Part shown: piece after piece, positions 56,037 to 64,000 of the stretch | Layout: every line of letters starts with the position of its first letter | Numbering within the stretch: position 1 is the first letter of the stretch | From: Lysobacter sp. cf310 | GTDB lineage: Bacteria; Pseudomonadota; Gammaproteobacteria; Xanthomonadales; Xanthomonadaceae | Assembly (NCBI RefSeq): GCF_900114355.1 | Contig: NZ_FOSS01000001.1 | Location: forward strand, 893,386 to 957,385 | Direction: 5' to 3' | DNA length: 64,000 nucleotides | The notes under the pieces: generated by a model | Databases searched by the model: none | Told to the model about the DNA's origin: nothing | The model's input: only the letters and a program-made list of their open reading frames with translations | Made by a program: the position numbers and the translations under genes

Positions 56037-56783
56037 ATGAAGATCCTCGTCGGTTACAAGCGCGTGGTGGACTACAACGTCCGCATTCAGGTCAAGCCGG
56101 ATGGCTCCGGCGTGGTCACCGACGGCGTCAAGCTGTCGGCCAACCCCTTCGATGAAATCGCGCTGGAAGAAGCGCTGCGTCTGCGCGACAAGGGCATCGC
56201 GACCGAGGTCGTGGTCGCCACGATCGGCCCCGCCGACGCCCAGGCGCATCTGCGCAACGGCCTGGCGATGGGCGCGAACCGCGCCATCCACGTCGTCAGC
56301 GACCAGCCGATCCAGCCGCTCACCGCCGCGCGCACCCTGCTCAAGCTGATCGAGAAGGAACAGCCGGACCTAGTGATCCTGGGCAAGCAGGCGATCGACG
56401 ACGACGCCAACCAGACCGGCCAGATGCTGGCGACGCTGTGGGGCCGCCCGCAGGCCACCTTCGCCTCCAAGCTCGAAGTCGCCGACGGCAAGGCCACGGT
56501 CACGCGCGAAGTCGACGCCGGCCTGGAAACGCTGGAAGTCGATCTGCCGGCCGTGGTCACCACCGATCTGCGCCTCAACGAGCCGCGCTTCATCAAGCTG
56601 CCCGACATCATGAAGGCCAAGAGCAAGCCGATGGAGTCGATCGCCTTCGCCGACCTCGGCGTGGATACCGGCGACACCCTCAAGACCACCCACTACGCGC
56701 CGCCGCCGAAGCGCAGCAAGGGCGTGATGGTCAAGGACGCGGCCGAACTGGTCGCCGCACTGAAGCAGAAGGGGTTGCTGTGA
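56037..56783 (+). CDS. etfB: Electron transfer flavoprotein beta subunit
   Basis: 248-aa ETF beta subunit, which holds AMP and docks acyl-CoA dehydrogenases. Family signature: VKLSANPFDEIALEEALRLR and GKQAIDDDANQTGQMLATLW, with the end VMVKDAAELVAALKQKGLL. Start ATG at 56037 follows AAGGAA. The stop overlaps the etfA start by one base (TGATG), so both subunits are coupled. Confidence 0.97.
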   Translation: MKILVGYKRVVDYNVRIQVKPDGSGVVTDGVKLSANPFDEIALEEALRLRDKGIATEVVVATIGPADAQAHLRNGLAMGANRAIHVVSDQPIQPLTAARTLLKLIEKEQPDLVILGKQAIDDDANQTGQMLATLWGRPQATFASKLEVADGKATVTREVDAGLETLEVDLPAVVTTDLRLNEPRFIKLPDIMKAKSKPMESIAFADLGVDTGDTLKTTHYAPPPKRSKGVMVKDAAELVAALKQKGLL

Positions 56784-57721
56784 TGAGCAAGGTACTGATC
56801 GTCGCCGAACATCTGGACGGCAAGCTCAACGCCTCCACCGCCAAGTGCGTGTCCGCCGCGCAGGCGCTCAAGCCCGACGCCATCGACGTGGTCGTGCTGG
56901 CCGCCGACCCGACCGACGTCGCCAGTCAGGCCGCGCAGATCGCCGGCGTCGCCAAGGTGCTGGCCGTGGCCAATCCCGCCAACGCCAACGCGATCGCCCA
57001 GGTGCAGGCGCCGCAGATCGCAGCGTTGGCGCAGGGCTACAGCCACGTATTCGGCCCCTCGACCACCTTCGGCAAGGACCTGATGCCCTGCGTCGCGGCC
57101 CTGCTGGGCGTGGCCCAGGTCTCGGACGTGATGGCGGTGGAAGGCAGCCATAGCTTCAAGCGCCCGATCTACGCCGGCAACGCCATCATCACCGTCGACG
57201 CGCCGACCGATCACACCGTGGTCGCCACCGTGCGCACCGCGTCCTGGCCGGAAGCCGGCAAGGGTGGCAGCGCTGCCGTCGAAGCGGCGTCCGTCGACGC
57301 CGGCCTGCCCAGCCACACCCGCTACGTGGGCCTGGCCGCCGGCAAGTCCGACCGTCCCGACCTGCAAAGCGCCAAGCGCGTCGTCTCCGGCGGTCGCGGC
57401 GTCGGTTCGGCCGACAACTTCAAGATCATCTATGACTTCGCCGACAAGCTCGGCGCCGCGGTCGGCGCCTCGCGCGCCGCGGTCGACGCCGGCTACGTCC
57501 CCAACGAGCTGCAGGTCGGCCAGACCGGCAAGATTATCGCGCCCGAGCTCTACGTCGCGGTCGGCATCAGCGGCGCGATCCAGCACCTGACCGGCATCAA
57601 GGACGCCGGCACCATCGTCGCGATCAACAAGGACGGCGATGCGCCGATCTTCGAGATCGCCGATATCGGCCTGGTGGGCGATCTGTTCACCCTGCTGCCG
57701 GAGCTGGAAAAGGCGCTGTAA
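56783..57721 (+). CDS. etfA: Electron transfer flavoprotein alpha subunit
   Basis: 312-aa FAD-binding subunit. The C-terminal FAD motif is complete: VVSGGRGVGSADNFKIIYDF, VGASRAAVDAGYVPNELQVG and YVAVGISGAIQHLTGIKDAG. Start ATG at 56783 overlaps the etfB stop. A strong terminator follows at 57745. Electrons pass to the ETF-QO encoded at 40546. Confidence 0.97.
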   Translation: MSKVLIVAEHLDGKLNASTAKCVSAAQALKPDAIDVVVLAADPTDVASQAAQIAGVAKVLAVANPANANAIAQVQAPQIAALAQGYSHVFGPSTTFGKDLMPCVAALLGVAQVSDVMAVEGSHSFKRPIYAGNAIITVDAPTDHTVVATVRTASWPEAGKGGSAAVEAASVDAGLPSHTRYVGLAAGKSDRPDLQSAKRVVSGGRGVGSADNFKIIYDFADKLGAAVGASRAAVDAGYVPNELQVGQTGKIIAPELYVAVGISGAIQHLTGIKDAGTIVAINKDGDAPIFEIADIGLVGDLFTLLPELEKAL

Positions 57722-57744
57722 GCCGCCCTCCGCCAGCGCACGCG

Positions 57745-57770
57745 AAAGGCCGCCTCCGGGCGGCCTTTTT
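57745..57770 (+). terminator. Intrinsic terminator of etfBA
   Basis: AAAGGCCGCC-TCCG-GGCGGCCTTT, a 10-bp stem followed by T residues, 23 nt past the etfA stop. Confidence 0.93.
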
Positions 57771-57996
57771 CGTTGCCGCTTGCCGTTTTCCCCAGTACGG
57801 ACGCCGGCCCGATCCAGGGCGGAGAGCGGCGTCGAACACAGCTGGCACACGAACGCCCCCATTCATGTGCTTTCGGAACTGGAATAGGCGTAGCAAATAG
57901 GCGCAACCCACCCGGGACCCGGTCATACGACGGCCCGAGCGAAGGCGCTATGCTTGCCACCGGGCGCCACCAACGATGCAGCCAGCTGAGGCAACG

Positions 57997-60309
57997 ATGC
58001 GTTATTCCATATTAGCTTTGACCCTTACTTTGTTCATCGCCGGCTGTGCGTCCGAATCGGACGACGGCGGCAAGGCTGCCACTGCCTCATCCAAGGCTGG
58101 CGCTGGCGCCATCGCCCAGGCGGCGAGCCCGACGTTCGGCCATGCGCCGGGCCAGGGCTTCGCAGCGCTGCCCGATCGCGGCGCCCTGATCCAGTACGAC
58201 CGCAAGCAGCCCAGCGAACAGCGCGGCGCCTTCACTTATCTGCCGGTCGAGCTCAGCGAAGCCCACGGCCTGGCCGCCACCGTGCCGGGTCGCGCGATCT
58301 CGCTGACCACGCCGGACGGCCGTCCGATGCGCATCGCCTACCAGCGCCACGAGGAAAGCCTCGACGGCAACTGGACCTGGATCGGCCAGACCGAGGACGG
58401 CCTGCGCGCCGTGATCACCTTCGGCGAGAAGGCGGTGTTCGGCAAGATCGAACAAAAGGCCACCGAGGCCCTGCGCATCACCACGCTCAACGGTCGCACC
58501 TGGATCATGCAGGCCGATCCGTCCAAGCTGCTCGACGGCAATCTGCGCAGCGAAGCCGAATCCGACACCCTGATTCCGCCCAAGGCCGCGGCGAACGCCG
58601 CGTCGGCCCAGGTCGGCACGCTGGCCAACGCGGCCAACACCGTCGACGTCGCGCTGGGCTACACCGCCGGCATGATCGCGCGCTACGGCGGCGCCACCCA
58701 GGTCAACACGCGTCTGGTCAACCTGATGGCAATCACCAACCAGGCTTATCAGGACAGCCAGATCAACCCGCGCGTGCGCCTCGTGCACACCATGCAGGTC
58801 GACTACACCGACGCCAACAGCAACGACACCGCGCTGGAAGCCCTGACCGGTTACACCTGCACCAGCTCCGGCTGCACCCAGCAACCGGTGCCGGTGGGCC
58901 TGCAGGGCCTGCGCGCCGCGCGCGACGCGGTCGGCGCCGACCTGGTCTCGCTGGTGCGTCCGTTCACCACGCCCGAACAGGACGGCTGCGGCATCGCCTG
59001 GCTGCTCGGCGGCGGCGGCAGCACGATCGACAACTCCGACGCCGGCTTCGGCTATTCGGTGGTCAGCGACGGCCAGGACCGCGACGAAGGCGACGGCAAG
59101 ACCTACTTCTGCCGTGAGGAAACCCTGGCCCACGAGCTCGGCCACAACATGGGCCAGGCGCACAATCCCGAAGACAGCAGCGGTCAGGGCGCGCACAGCT
59201 ACTCCTACGGCTACCGCGAAGCGGCGACCAACGGTTTCTATACCGTCATGGCCTACCGCCTGGCCAGCAGCACCCAGTTCTCGATCCCGTACTTCGGCAA
59301 CCCCAACGTCGTCCACCCGGGCACCGGCCGTCCGACCGGCAGCGCCACCGCCGACAATGCGCGCAGCTTGAACATCACGATGCCGCTGATCGCGCAGTTC
59401 CGCGCTTCGCTGATTCCGGACCCGACCAAGGTCCGCAACGACGTCAACGGCGACGGCAAGTCCGACCTGATCTGGTACAACAACAGCCAGGGCTCGATGG
59501 CCTATTGGTTCATGAACGACACCGCGGTCCTGAGCAGCGGCAGCTTCTCGGTCGGCACCGCTTTCCGCATCGTCGGCACCGGCGATTTCGACGGCGACAA
59601 CCGCACCGACCTGCTCTGGTTCAACAGCTCCAACAACCAGCTGCACCAGTGGCGCAGCCTCGGCAACGGCCAGTTCAGCTCGTCCTTCGTGGGTGCTATC
59701 GGCGCCGGCTGGACGGTCGTCGAAACGCCCGATCTCAACGGCGACGGCAAGAGCGACATCGTCTGGGAGAACACCGCCCAGGGCACGATGGTGTATTGGC
59801 TGATGAACGGCTCCACCACGATCAGCACCAAGCTGTACTCGGTGGGCACCGCCTACCGTGTGGTCGCCAGCGGCGACTTCGATGGCGACGGTCGCGGCGA
59901 TCTGATCTGGGCCAACCCCAGCCAGGGCTACCTCTACCTGTGGCGCAGCCGCCCCGACGGCAACTTCGACACCCCGTTCGTGGCGGCGTACGGCACCGGC
60001 TGGAGCATCGCCGGCGTGACCGATCTCAACGGCGACGGCAAGTCGGACTTGATCTGGGAGCAACCGACCCAGGGCATGATGGCGCAGTGGTGGATGAACG
60101 GCGCGAATGTCCAGTACTCCAGTGCGAAGTCGGTGGGCACCGCTTACCGCATCGCCACCACCGGCGATCTCAACGGCGACACCCGCGGCGACATCGTCTG
60201 GGCCAATGCATCGACCGGCCTGATGTTCCTGTGGCGCAGCCGTGGCGACGGCGAGTTCGACACGCCGTTCCTGGCCAGCTACTCGACGGCGTGGTCGTTG
60301 ATCCCCTGA
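57997..60309 (+). CDS. Lipoprotein zinc metallopeptidase with VCBS/FG-GAP repeats, copy 1
   Basis: 770-aa secreted protein. The signal sequence ends FIAGC, a lipobox. A propeptide-like region (about 50-200) contains NWTWIGQTEDG and AVITFGEKAVFG. The catalytic domain (about 215-460) has the extended metzincin motif with H379-E380-x2-H383-x5-H389 (HELGHNMGQAHN) and a Met-turn in YTVMAYR, like reprolysin-type M12 peptidases. The C-terminal third has about five VCBS/FG-GAP repeats with DVNGDGKSD-type calcium loops. Start ATG 57997 follows GAGG. Function: extracellular or surface protein degradation, inferred. Confidence 0.9.
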   Translation: MRYSILALTLTLFIAGCASESDDGGKAATASSKAGAGAIAQAASPTFGHAPGQGFAALPDRGALIQYDRKQPSEQRGAFTYLPVELSEAHGLAATVPGRAISLTTPDGRPMRIAYQRHEESLDGNWTWIGQTEDGLRAVITFGEKAVFGKIEQKATEALRITTLNGRTWIMQADPSKLLDGNLRSEAESDTLIPPKAAANAASAQVGTLANAANTVDVALGYTAGMIARYGGATQVNTRLVNLMAITNQAYQDSQINPRVRLVHTMQVDYTDANSNDTALEALTGYTCTSSGCTQQPVPVGLQGLRAARDAVGADLVSLVRPFTTPEQDGCGIAWLLGGGGSTIDNSDAGFGYSVVSDGQDRDEGDGKTYFCREETLAHELGHNMGQAHNPEDSSGQGAHSYSYGYREAATNGFYTVMAYRLASSTQFSIPYFGNPNVVHPGTGRPTGSATADNARSLNITMPLIAQFRASLIPDPTKVRNDVNGDGKSDLIWYNNSQGSMAYWFMNDTAVLSSGSFSVGTAFRIVGTGDFDGDNRTDLLWFNSSNNQLHQWRSLGNGQFSSSFVGAIGAGWTVVETPDLNGDGKSDIVWENTAQGTMVYWLMNGSTTISTKLYSVGTAYRVVASGDFDGDGRGDLIWANPSQGYLYLWRSRPDGNFDTPFVAAYGTGWSIAGVTDLNGDGKSDLIWEQPTQGMMAQWWMNGANVQYSSAKSVGTAYRIATTGDLNGDTRGDIVWANASTGLMFLWRSRGDGEFDTPFLASYSTAWSLIP

Positions 60310-60334
60310 TCGGCGCCTAGCCAGCGAAGCACCG

Positions 60335-60367
60335 AAAGCCCCGCGAATTTCGCGGGGCTTTTTTTTT
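60335..60367 (+). terminator. Intrinsic terminator, metallopeptidase copy 1
   Basis: AAGCCCCGCGA-ATT-TCGCGGGGCTT, 11-bp stem, then a T tract. An almost identical copy follows the second gene. Confidence 0.95.
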
Positions 60368-60504
60368 GCCCCGACGCCGGCGAAGGCCGATCGACGCTCG
60401 ATCCGGGGCCGGCGCCGACGCCCCAGCCGGCGCATCGAGGCCGGAAATTGCGCTCAACGGGGTCCCGGACGCGCCCAGCCGCGCGGCGGGCTTGAAACGC
60501 AGCG

Positions 60505-60540
60505 CTTATCCTACGCACAGGGGAGCCGGCGGCAGGCGTC
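60505..60540 (+). promoter_or_regulatory. Conserved leader upstream of metallopeptidase copy 2
   Basis: CGCTTATCCT, then CGCAGGGGA-like bases, 35-50 nt before the start. The same block lies before copy 3 (about 63091-63115), and TATCCT could be a -10 element. Sequence conserved between copies while flanks differ. Confidence 0.45.
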
Positions 60541-60555
60541 GGTGTGGGGCGGCAA

Positions 60556-62910
60556 ATGCGTTATTCGGTACTGGTTCTGGCACTAAGCATGTGGATGGTC
60601 GGCTGTTCGTCCGAATCGGAGCCCGGGCTCGCGCGAAACGCCGCCGCCATCCGGGCGCCCGATCGATTCGAGCCAGCGTCGCTCAGCGTCGGGCGTGCGC
60701 CGGGACAGGGCTTCGCCTCCCTGCCCGATCGTGGCGCCCTGGCCCGCTACGACGACCTGACCCGTCCCGAGGTGCGCGGCGCGTTGACCTATCGCGCGGT
60801 CGAACTCAGCGAAGCGCATGCGTTCAAAGCCACGGTTCCGGGCAGCGCCATCACCCTGACCGCACCCGACGGGCGCCCGATGCGGATCGCCTACCAACGC
60901 CACGAAGAAAACCAGGACGGTAACTGGACCTGGATCGGCCAGACCGAGGACGGTCTGCAGGCCGTGATCACCTTTGGCGAGAAGGCGGTGTTCGGCAGGA
61001 TCGAACAACGCGGGACGGCGGCGCTAGGCATCGACACGCGCAACGGTCGCAGCTGGCTGGTGCAATCCGACCCATCCAAGCTGCTCGATGGCCGACTCCT
61101 GAATCCGGGTCAATCCGATGCGCTGCTAGCGCCTGCTGCCGCGGCGATCGCGGCCGCCAGCGCCGATGTGACGCCGCTCGCCACCGCCAGCTCGACCATC
61201 GACCTGGCGCTGGGCTACACCCCAGGCATGGCCGCCCGTTATGGCGGCACCTCGCAGGTGAATACGCGCCTGACCTACCTGGTGGCACTGACCAACCAGG
61301 CCTATCAAGCCAGCAAGGTCTTCTTCCGTATTCGCCTGGTGCATACGATGCCGGTCGATTACACCGATACCGCTGCCAACCCCTTGGCGCTGAGAGAGCT
61401 GACCGGCTACACGTGCGCCGACGTCAGTTGCGCCTCCCAGCCCATCCCAACCTCACTTCAGGCTTTGCGCGACGCGCGCGAGACCTATGGCGCCGACTTG
61501 GTATCGCTGGTACGTCCTTTCGTCGCACCCCAGCAGGGCAGCTGTGGCGCGGCCTGGATCAACACGCCCTCGATCAGCAATTATCCGCTGGACAGCATCG
61601 ACGAGAAATTCGGCTACTCGGTGGTCAGCGACGGCGGTGATCTCAACGAAAGCGACGGCCGCTACTACTCCTGCGTCGAGCACACGCTGGCGCACGAGCT
61701 GGGCCACAACATGGGCCAGCAGCACAACATGGAAGACCCCGCTCCCGGCGGAGTGGGCGCGGCAGACGCCTACGGCTATCGCGAAGCCGAGGCCGACGGC
61801 TTCTACACCATCATGGCCGTCCCCCTCGCCGGCGGCTCGCAGTTCCCAATACCCTATTTTTCCAATCCGAACGTCAACCACCCCGCCACTGGCCGCCCGG
61901 TCGGCACCTATAGCCACAACAACGCAAAGAATCTCAACCGGTTCATGCGGGATATCGTGAAGTTCCGCGTGTCGGTAATTCCGCCCACGAAACGCAGGGT
62001 CAGTGGCGACTTAAATGGCGACGGCAGGTCGGACCTGATCTGGTACAACCCCAGCCAATCGCTGATGGCCTACTGGTGGATCAACAATACGACGGTGCTT
62101 GGCAGCGGCGTTTTTTCCGTTGGCAGTAGTTTCAAGATCGCCGGCACTGGCGATTTCGACGGCGATGGCCTGAGCGACATACTGTGGAAGGACGAGGTCG
62201 ACGACAAGGTCTATGTGTGGCGCAACCTTGGTAACGGACAATTCTTCGGCGCCTATGTATCGGCGCCGTATCAGCTCCCCACCTGGGCAACCGGCTGGAC
62301 CGTGATCGGTTCCTCTTACGACTTCAACGAGGATGGCAATGACGACATCGTCTGGCGCGACAGTACCGGAAAATATCGAATCATCTGGCTGATGAATGGC
62401 ACCACGAAGCTGCGTAGCCACGCTTCGGCATGGGGACCATCCCCTCCGTTTGAATTTACCGCAGTCGGGGACTTCGATGGAGATCACAACGGCGATCTGA
62501 TCAGTGTTGATCCGACGCAAAACTGGCTCATGTTGTCCAGTAACGATTTTGGCGATTCAGAAACGTACACCCATGGGATCATCGGCAACTACGATCCCGC
62601 CTGGAAGCTCGTGGGCGTGACCGATCTCAACGGCGACGGGCGCTCGGACCTGCTTTGGGAGAACCCCAGCCAAGGCCTTATGGCGTACTGGTGGATGAAC
62701 GGCTTCACCATCCAGTCGTCCGGCGTCAAAGTCATCGACCCCGCCTACCGCATCGCCGCCACCGGCGATTACAACGGCGACGGTCTTGGCGACATCCTGT
62801 GGACCAATGCCACTACCGGCCTGATCTTCCTATGGCTGAGCCGTGGCGACGGCGAGTTCGACACGCCGTTCCTGGCCAGCTACTCGACGGCGTGGTCGTT
62901 GATCCCCTGA
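60556..62910 (+). CDS. Lipoprotein zinc metallopeptidase with VCBS/FG-GAP repeats, copy 2
   Basis: 784-aa paralogue of the upstream gene. The signal sequence has a lipobox at MVGC. The metzincin motif is HELGHNMGQQHN (first His at 380). Propeptide (NWTWIGQTEDG) and peptidase are closely similar to copy 1. The repeat region is more divergent and has lower GC (about 61980-62620), with DLNGDGRSDLIW and DFDGDGLSDILW loops. The last 24 codons and the terminator are almost identical to copy 1. Start at ATG 60556. Confidence 0.9.
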   Translation: MRYSVLVLALSMWMVGCSSESEPGLARNAAAIRAPDRFEPASLSVGRAPGQGFASLPDRGALARYDDLTRPEVRGALTYRAVELSEAHAFKATVPGSAITLTAPDGRPMRIAYQRHEENQDGNWTWIGQTEDGLQAVITFGEKAVFGRIEQRGTAALGIDTRNGRSWLVQSDPSKLLDGRLLNPGQSDALLAPAAAAIAAASADVTPLATASSTIDLALGYTPGMAARYGGTSQVNTRLTYLVALTNQAYQASKVFFRIRLVHTMPVDYTDTAANPLALRELTGYTCADVSCASQPIPTSLQALRDARETYGADLVSLVRPFVAPQQGSCGAAWINTPSISNYPLDSIDEKFGYSVVSDGGDLNESDGRYYSCVEHTLAHELGHNMGQQHNMEDPAPGGVGAADAYGYREAEADGFYTIMAVPLAGGSQFPIPYFSNPNVNHPATGRPVGTYSHNNAKNLNRFMRDIVKFRVSVIPPTKRRVSGDLNGDGRSDLIWYNPSQSLMAYWWINNTTVLGSGVFSVGSSFKIAGTGDFDGDGLSDILWKDEVDDKVYVWRNLGNGQFFGAYVSAPYQLPTWATGWTVIGSSYDFNEDGNDDIVWRDSTGKYRIIWLMNGTTKLRSHASAWGPSPPFEFTAVGDFDGDHNGDLISVDPTQNWLMLSSNDFGDSETYTHGIIGNYDPAWKLVGVTDLNGDGRSDLLWENPSQGLMAYWWMNGFTIQSSGVKVIDPAYRIAATGDYNGDGLGDILWTNATTGLIFLWLSRGDGEFDTPFLASYSTAWSLIP

Positions 62911-62935
62911 TCGGCGCCTAGCCGGCGAAGCACCG

Positions 62936-62966
62936 AAAGCCCCGCGAATTTCGCGGGGCTTTTTTT
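62936..62966 (+). terminator. Intrinsic terminator, metallopeptidase copy 2
   Basis: Same 11-bp stem AAGCCCCGCGA-ATT-TCGCGGGGCTT as at 60335, followed by T residues. Confidence 0.95.
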
Positions 62967-63143
62967 GCCGCCGCGCGAGCGAAGCCAAGGCCGGATAGCG
63001 CCGGCGCGCCGCCCGTCGCCGCCCTGCATATCGACGCTTGCGCCCAACAGGGTGCGGCTTGCGGCGAACCGCATATCGCCTGCAAGCGACTCCGCTTATC
63101 CTGTCCGCAGGGGACCGGCAGTCACGCCGGTATGAGGTATCGA

Positions 63144-64000
63144 ATGCGTCACCTGGCATTGAGCTTGGCGGCCGGTCTGCTCTTGGCCGGCTGCACGTCC
63201 GAATCCGATGTCGATCCGTCGCGGACCCGCATTTCCACCGCTCCAGCCGCCGCTATGCCGGCGCCGGCGCGGATCGCGCGCGCATCCGGCGCGGGCTTCG
63301 CGGCCCTGCCCGATCGCGGCGCCCTGGCCCGCTACGATCGCCTCGTCGCACCCGAAGTGCGCGGCGCCTTCACGTCGCATCGGATCGAGCTCAGCGAAGC
63401 GCACGCGCTCAACGCCACGACTCCTGGCAGCGCGATCTCCCTGGCCGCTCCGGACGGGCGGACGATCCGTATCGCCTACCAGCGCCACGAGGAGCACCCG
63501 GATGGCAACTGGACCTGGATAGGCCAGACCGAGGACGGCCTGCAAACCGTGATCACCTTCGGCGAGAAGGCGGTATTCGGCAGGATCGAGCGGAATGCGA
63601 CCGAAGCGCTGCGCATCGACACGCTCAACGGGCGCAGTTGGCTGGTCCAAGTAGACCCCGCCAAGGTGCTCGGAGGCCAACTTCTGAGCTCCGCCGCCTC
63701 CGATGCCTTAGCCGTGCCAGCCACTGCCATGGCCGCCTCCGGCAGCCAGGCAACGCCACTCGCCACACCGGGCAATACCGTGGACCTGGCCCTGGGCTAT
63801 ACCCCCGGCTTGGTCACCCGTTACGGCGGCACCTCTCAGGTGAACACCCGCCTGGCCCACCTGGTAGCCCTTACCAACCTGGCCTATCGATCCAGCATCG
63901 TCTACGGCCGGATTCGCCTGGTTCACACGCAGCTGGTCAACTACACCGACAGCACCAGTAATCCCACGGCCCTGGCGGCGTTGACCGGCTACACCTGTGG
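63144..64000 (+). CDS. Lipoprotein zinc metallopeptidase, copy 3, partial
   Basis: Third paralogue, cut by the right edge after 285 codons. Start ATG 63144; lipobox at LLAGC (MRHLALSLAAGLLLAGCTSE). It repeats the N-terminal layout: GFAALPDRGALARYD, NWTWIGQTEDGLQTVITFGE, VDLALGYTPGLVTRYGGTSQ, ending in LTGYTC. The catalytic HExxH and any repeats lie outside the window. Confidence 0.9.
   Translation, partial: MRHLALSLAAGLLLAGCTSESDVDPSRTRISTAPAAAMPAPARIARASGAGFAALPDRGALARYDRLVAPEVRGAFTSHRIELSEAHALNATTPGSAISLAAPDGRTIRIAYQRHEEHPDGNWTWIGQTEDGLQTVITFGEKAVFGRIERNATEALRIDTLNGRSWLVQVDPAKVLGGQLLSSAASDALAVPATAMAASGSQATPLATPGNTVDLALGYTPGLVTRYGGTSQVNTRLAHLVALTNLAYRSSIVYGRIRLVHTQLVNYTDSTSNPTALAALTGYTC

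Overview
The window is high-GC DNA from a member of the Xanthomonadaceae, most likely a Lysobacter-like bacterium. The reasons are the xps-type order of type II secretion genes, an XanB-type bifunctional GDP-mannose enzyme, a WxcM-type isomerase/acetyltransferase, and repeats built on a GCGGCTTRCGCCGC core of the kind I associate with Lysobacter intergenic regions. The genus is an inference. No rRNA, tRNA, insertion sequence, CRISPR array or origin was seen.

Layout. 1-5745 (minus): type II secretion genes gspE, F, G, H, I and J, with an unnamed secreted-protein gene between gspE and gspF; gspJ runs off the left edge. 5866-12063 (minus): two RHS/YD-repeat surface or toxin proteins, the second with a C-terminal tip of different base composition. 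12320-19159: purL, dsbC, xerD and an RDD membrane protein. 19160-20091: repeat-rich spacer. 20092-27533: lptG and lptF (minus), diverging from pepA, holC and valS (plus). 27534-28353: a second repeat array. 28354-30479 (minus): pssA, a probable holD (psi), rimI and a small exported protein, linked by overlapping or nearly touching ends. 30588-33601 (plus): two DUF4124 proteins, proS and an H-NS-like protein. 33734-35005 (minus): a ThrE-like exporter. 35140-39632 (plus): an Mla/MCE lipid transport operon (STAS-MlaE fusion, MlaF, CPBP protease, MlaD, auxiliary lipoprotein). 39639-49758: phosphopantetheinyl transferase, ETF-ubiquinone oxidoreductase, an unknown protein, a MocR regulator divergent from an alpha/beta hydrolase, scoAB, an ATP-grasp enzyme and xanB. 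49893-55787 (plus): a hexose-6-phosphate epimerase, then a coupled surface-sugar operon (aminotransferase, GT2 glycosyltransferase, WxcM-like enzyme, GtrA, GtrII). 56037-57721: etfB and etfA. 57997-64000: three tandem lipoprotein metallopeptidase genes; the first two carry VCBS/FG-GAP repeats and the third is cut by the window edge.

How the genes fit together. Much of the window concerns the cell envelope: protein secretion, LPS export (lptFG), phospholipid synthesis (pssA), outer-membrane lipid balance (mla), and dTDP-sugar and GDP-mannose supply with Gtr-type transfer. ETF, ETF-QO and SCOT point to fatty-acid, amino-acid and ketone-body oxidation. The HolC (chi) and probable HolD (psi) subunits of the clamp loader are both here. 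The most unusual items are the two repeat arrays between convergent genes, repeat-derived insertions inside PurL, the unnamed gene inside the secretion operon, the RHS pair with no visible immunity gene, and the recently duplicated metallopeptidases.
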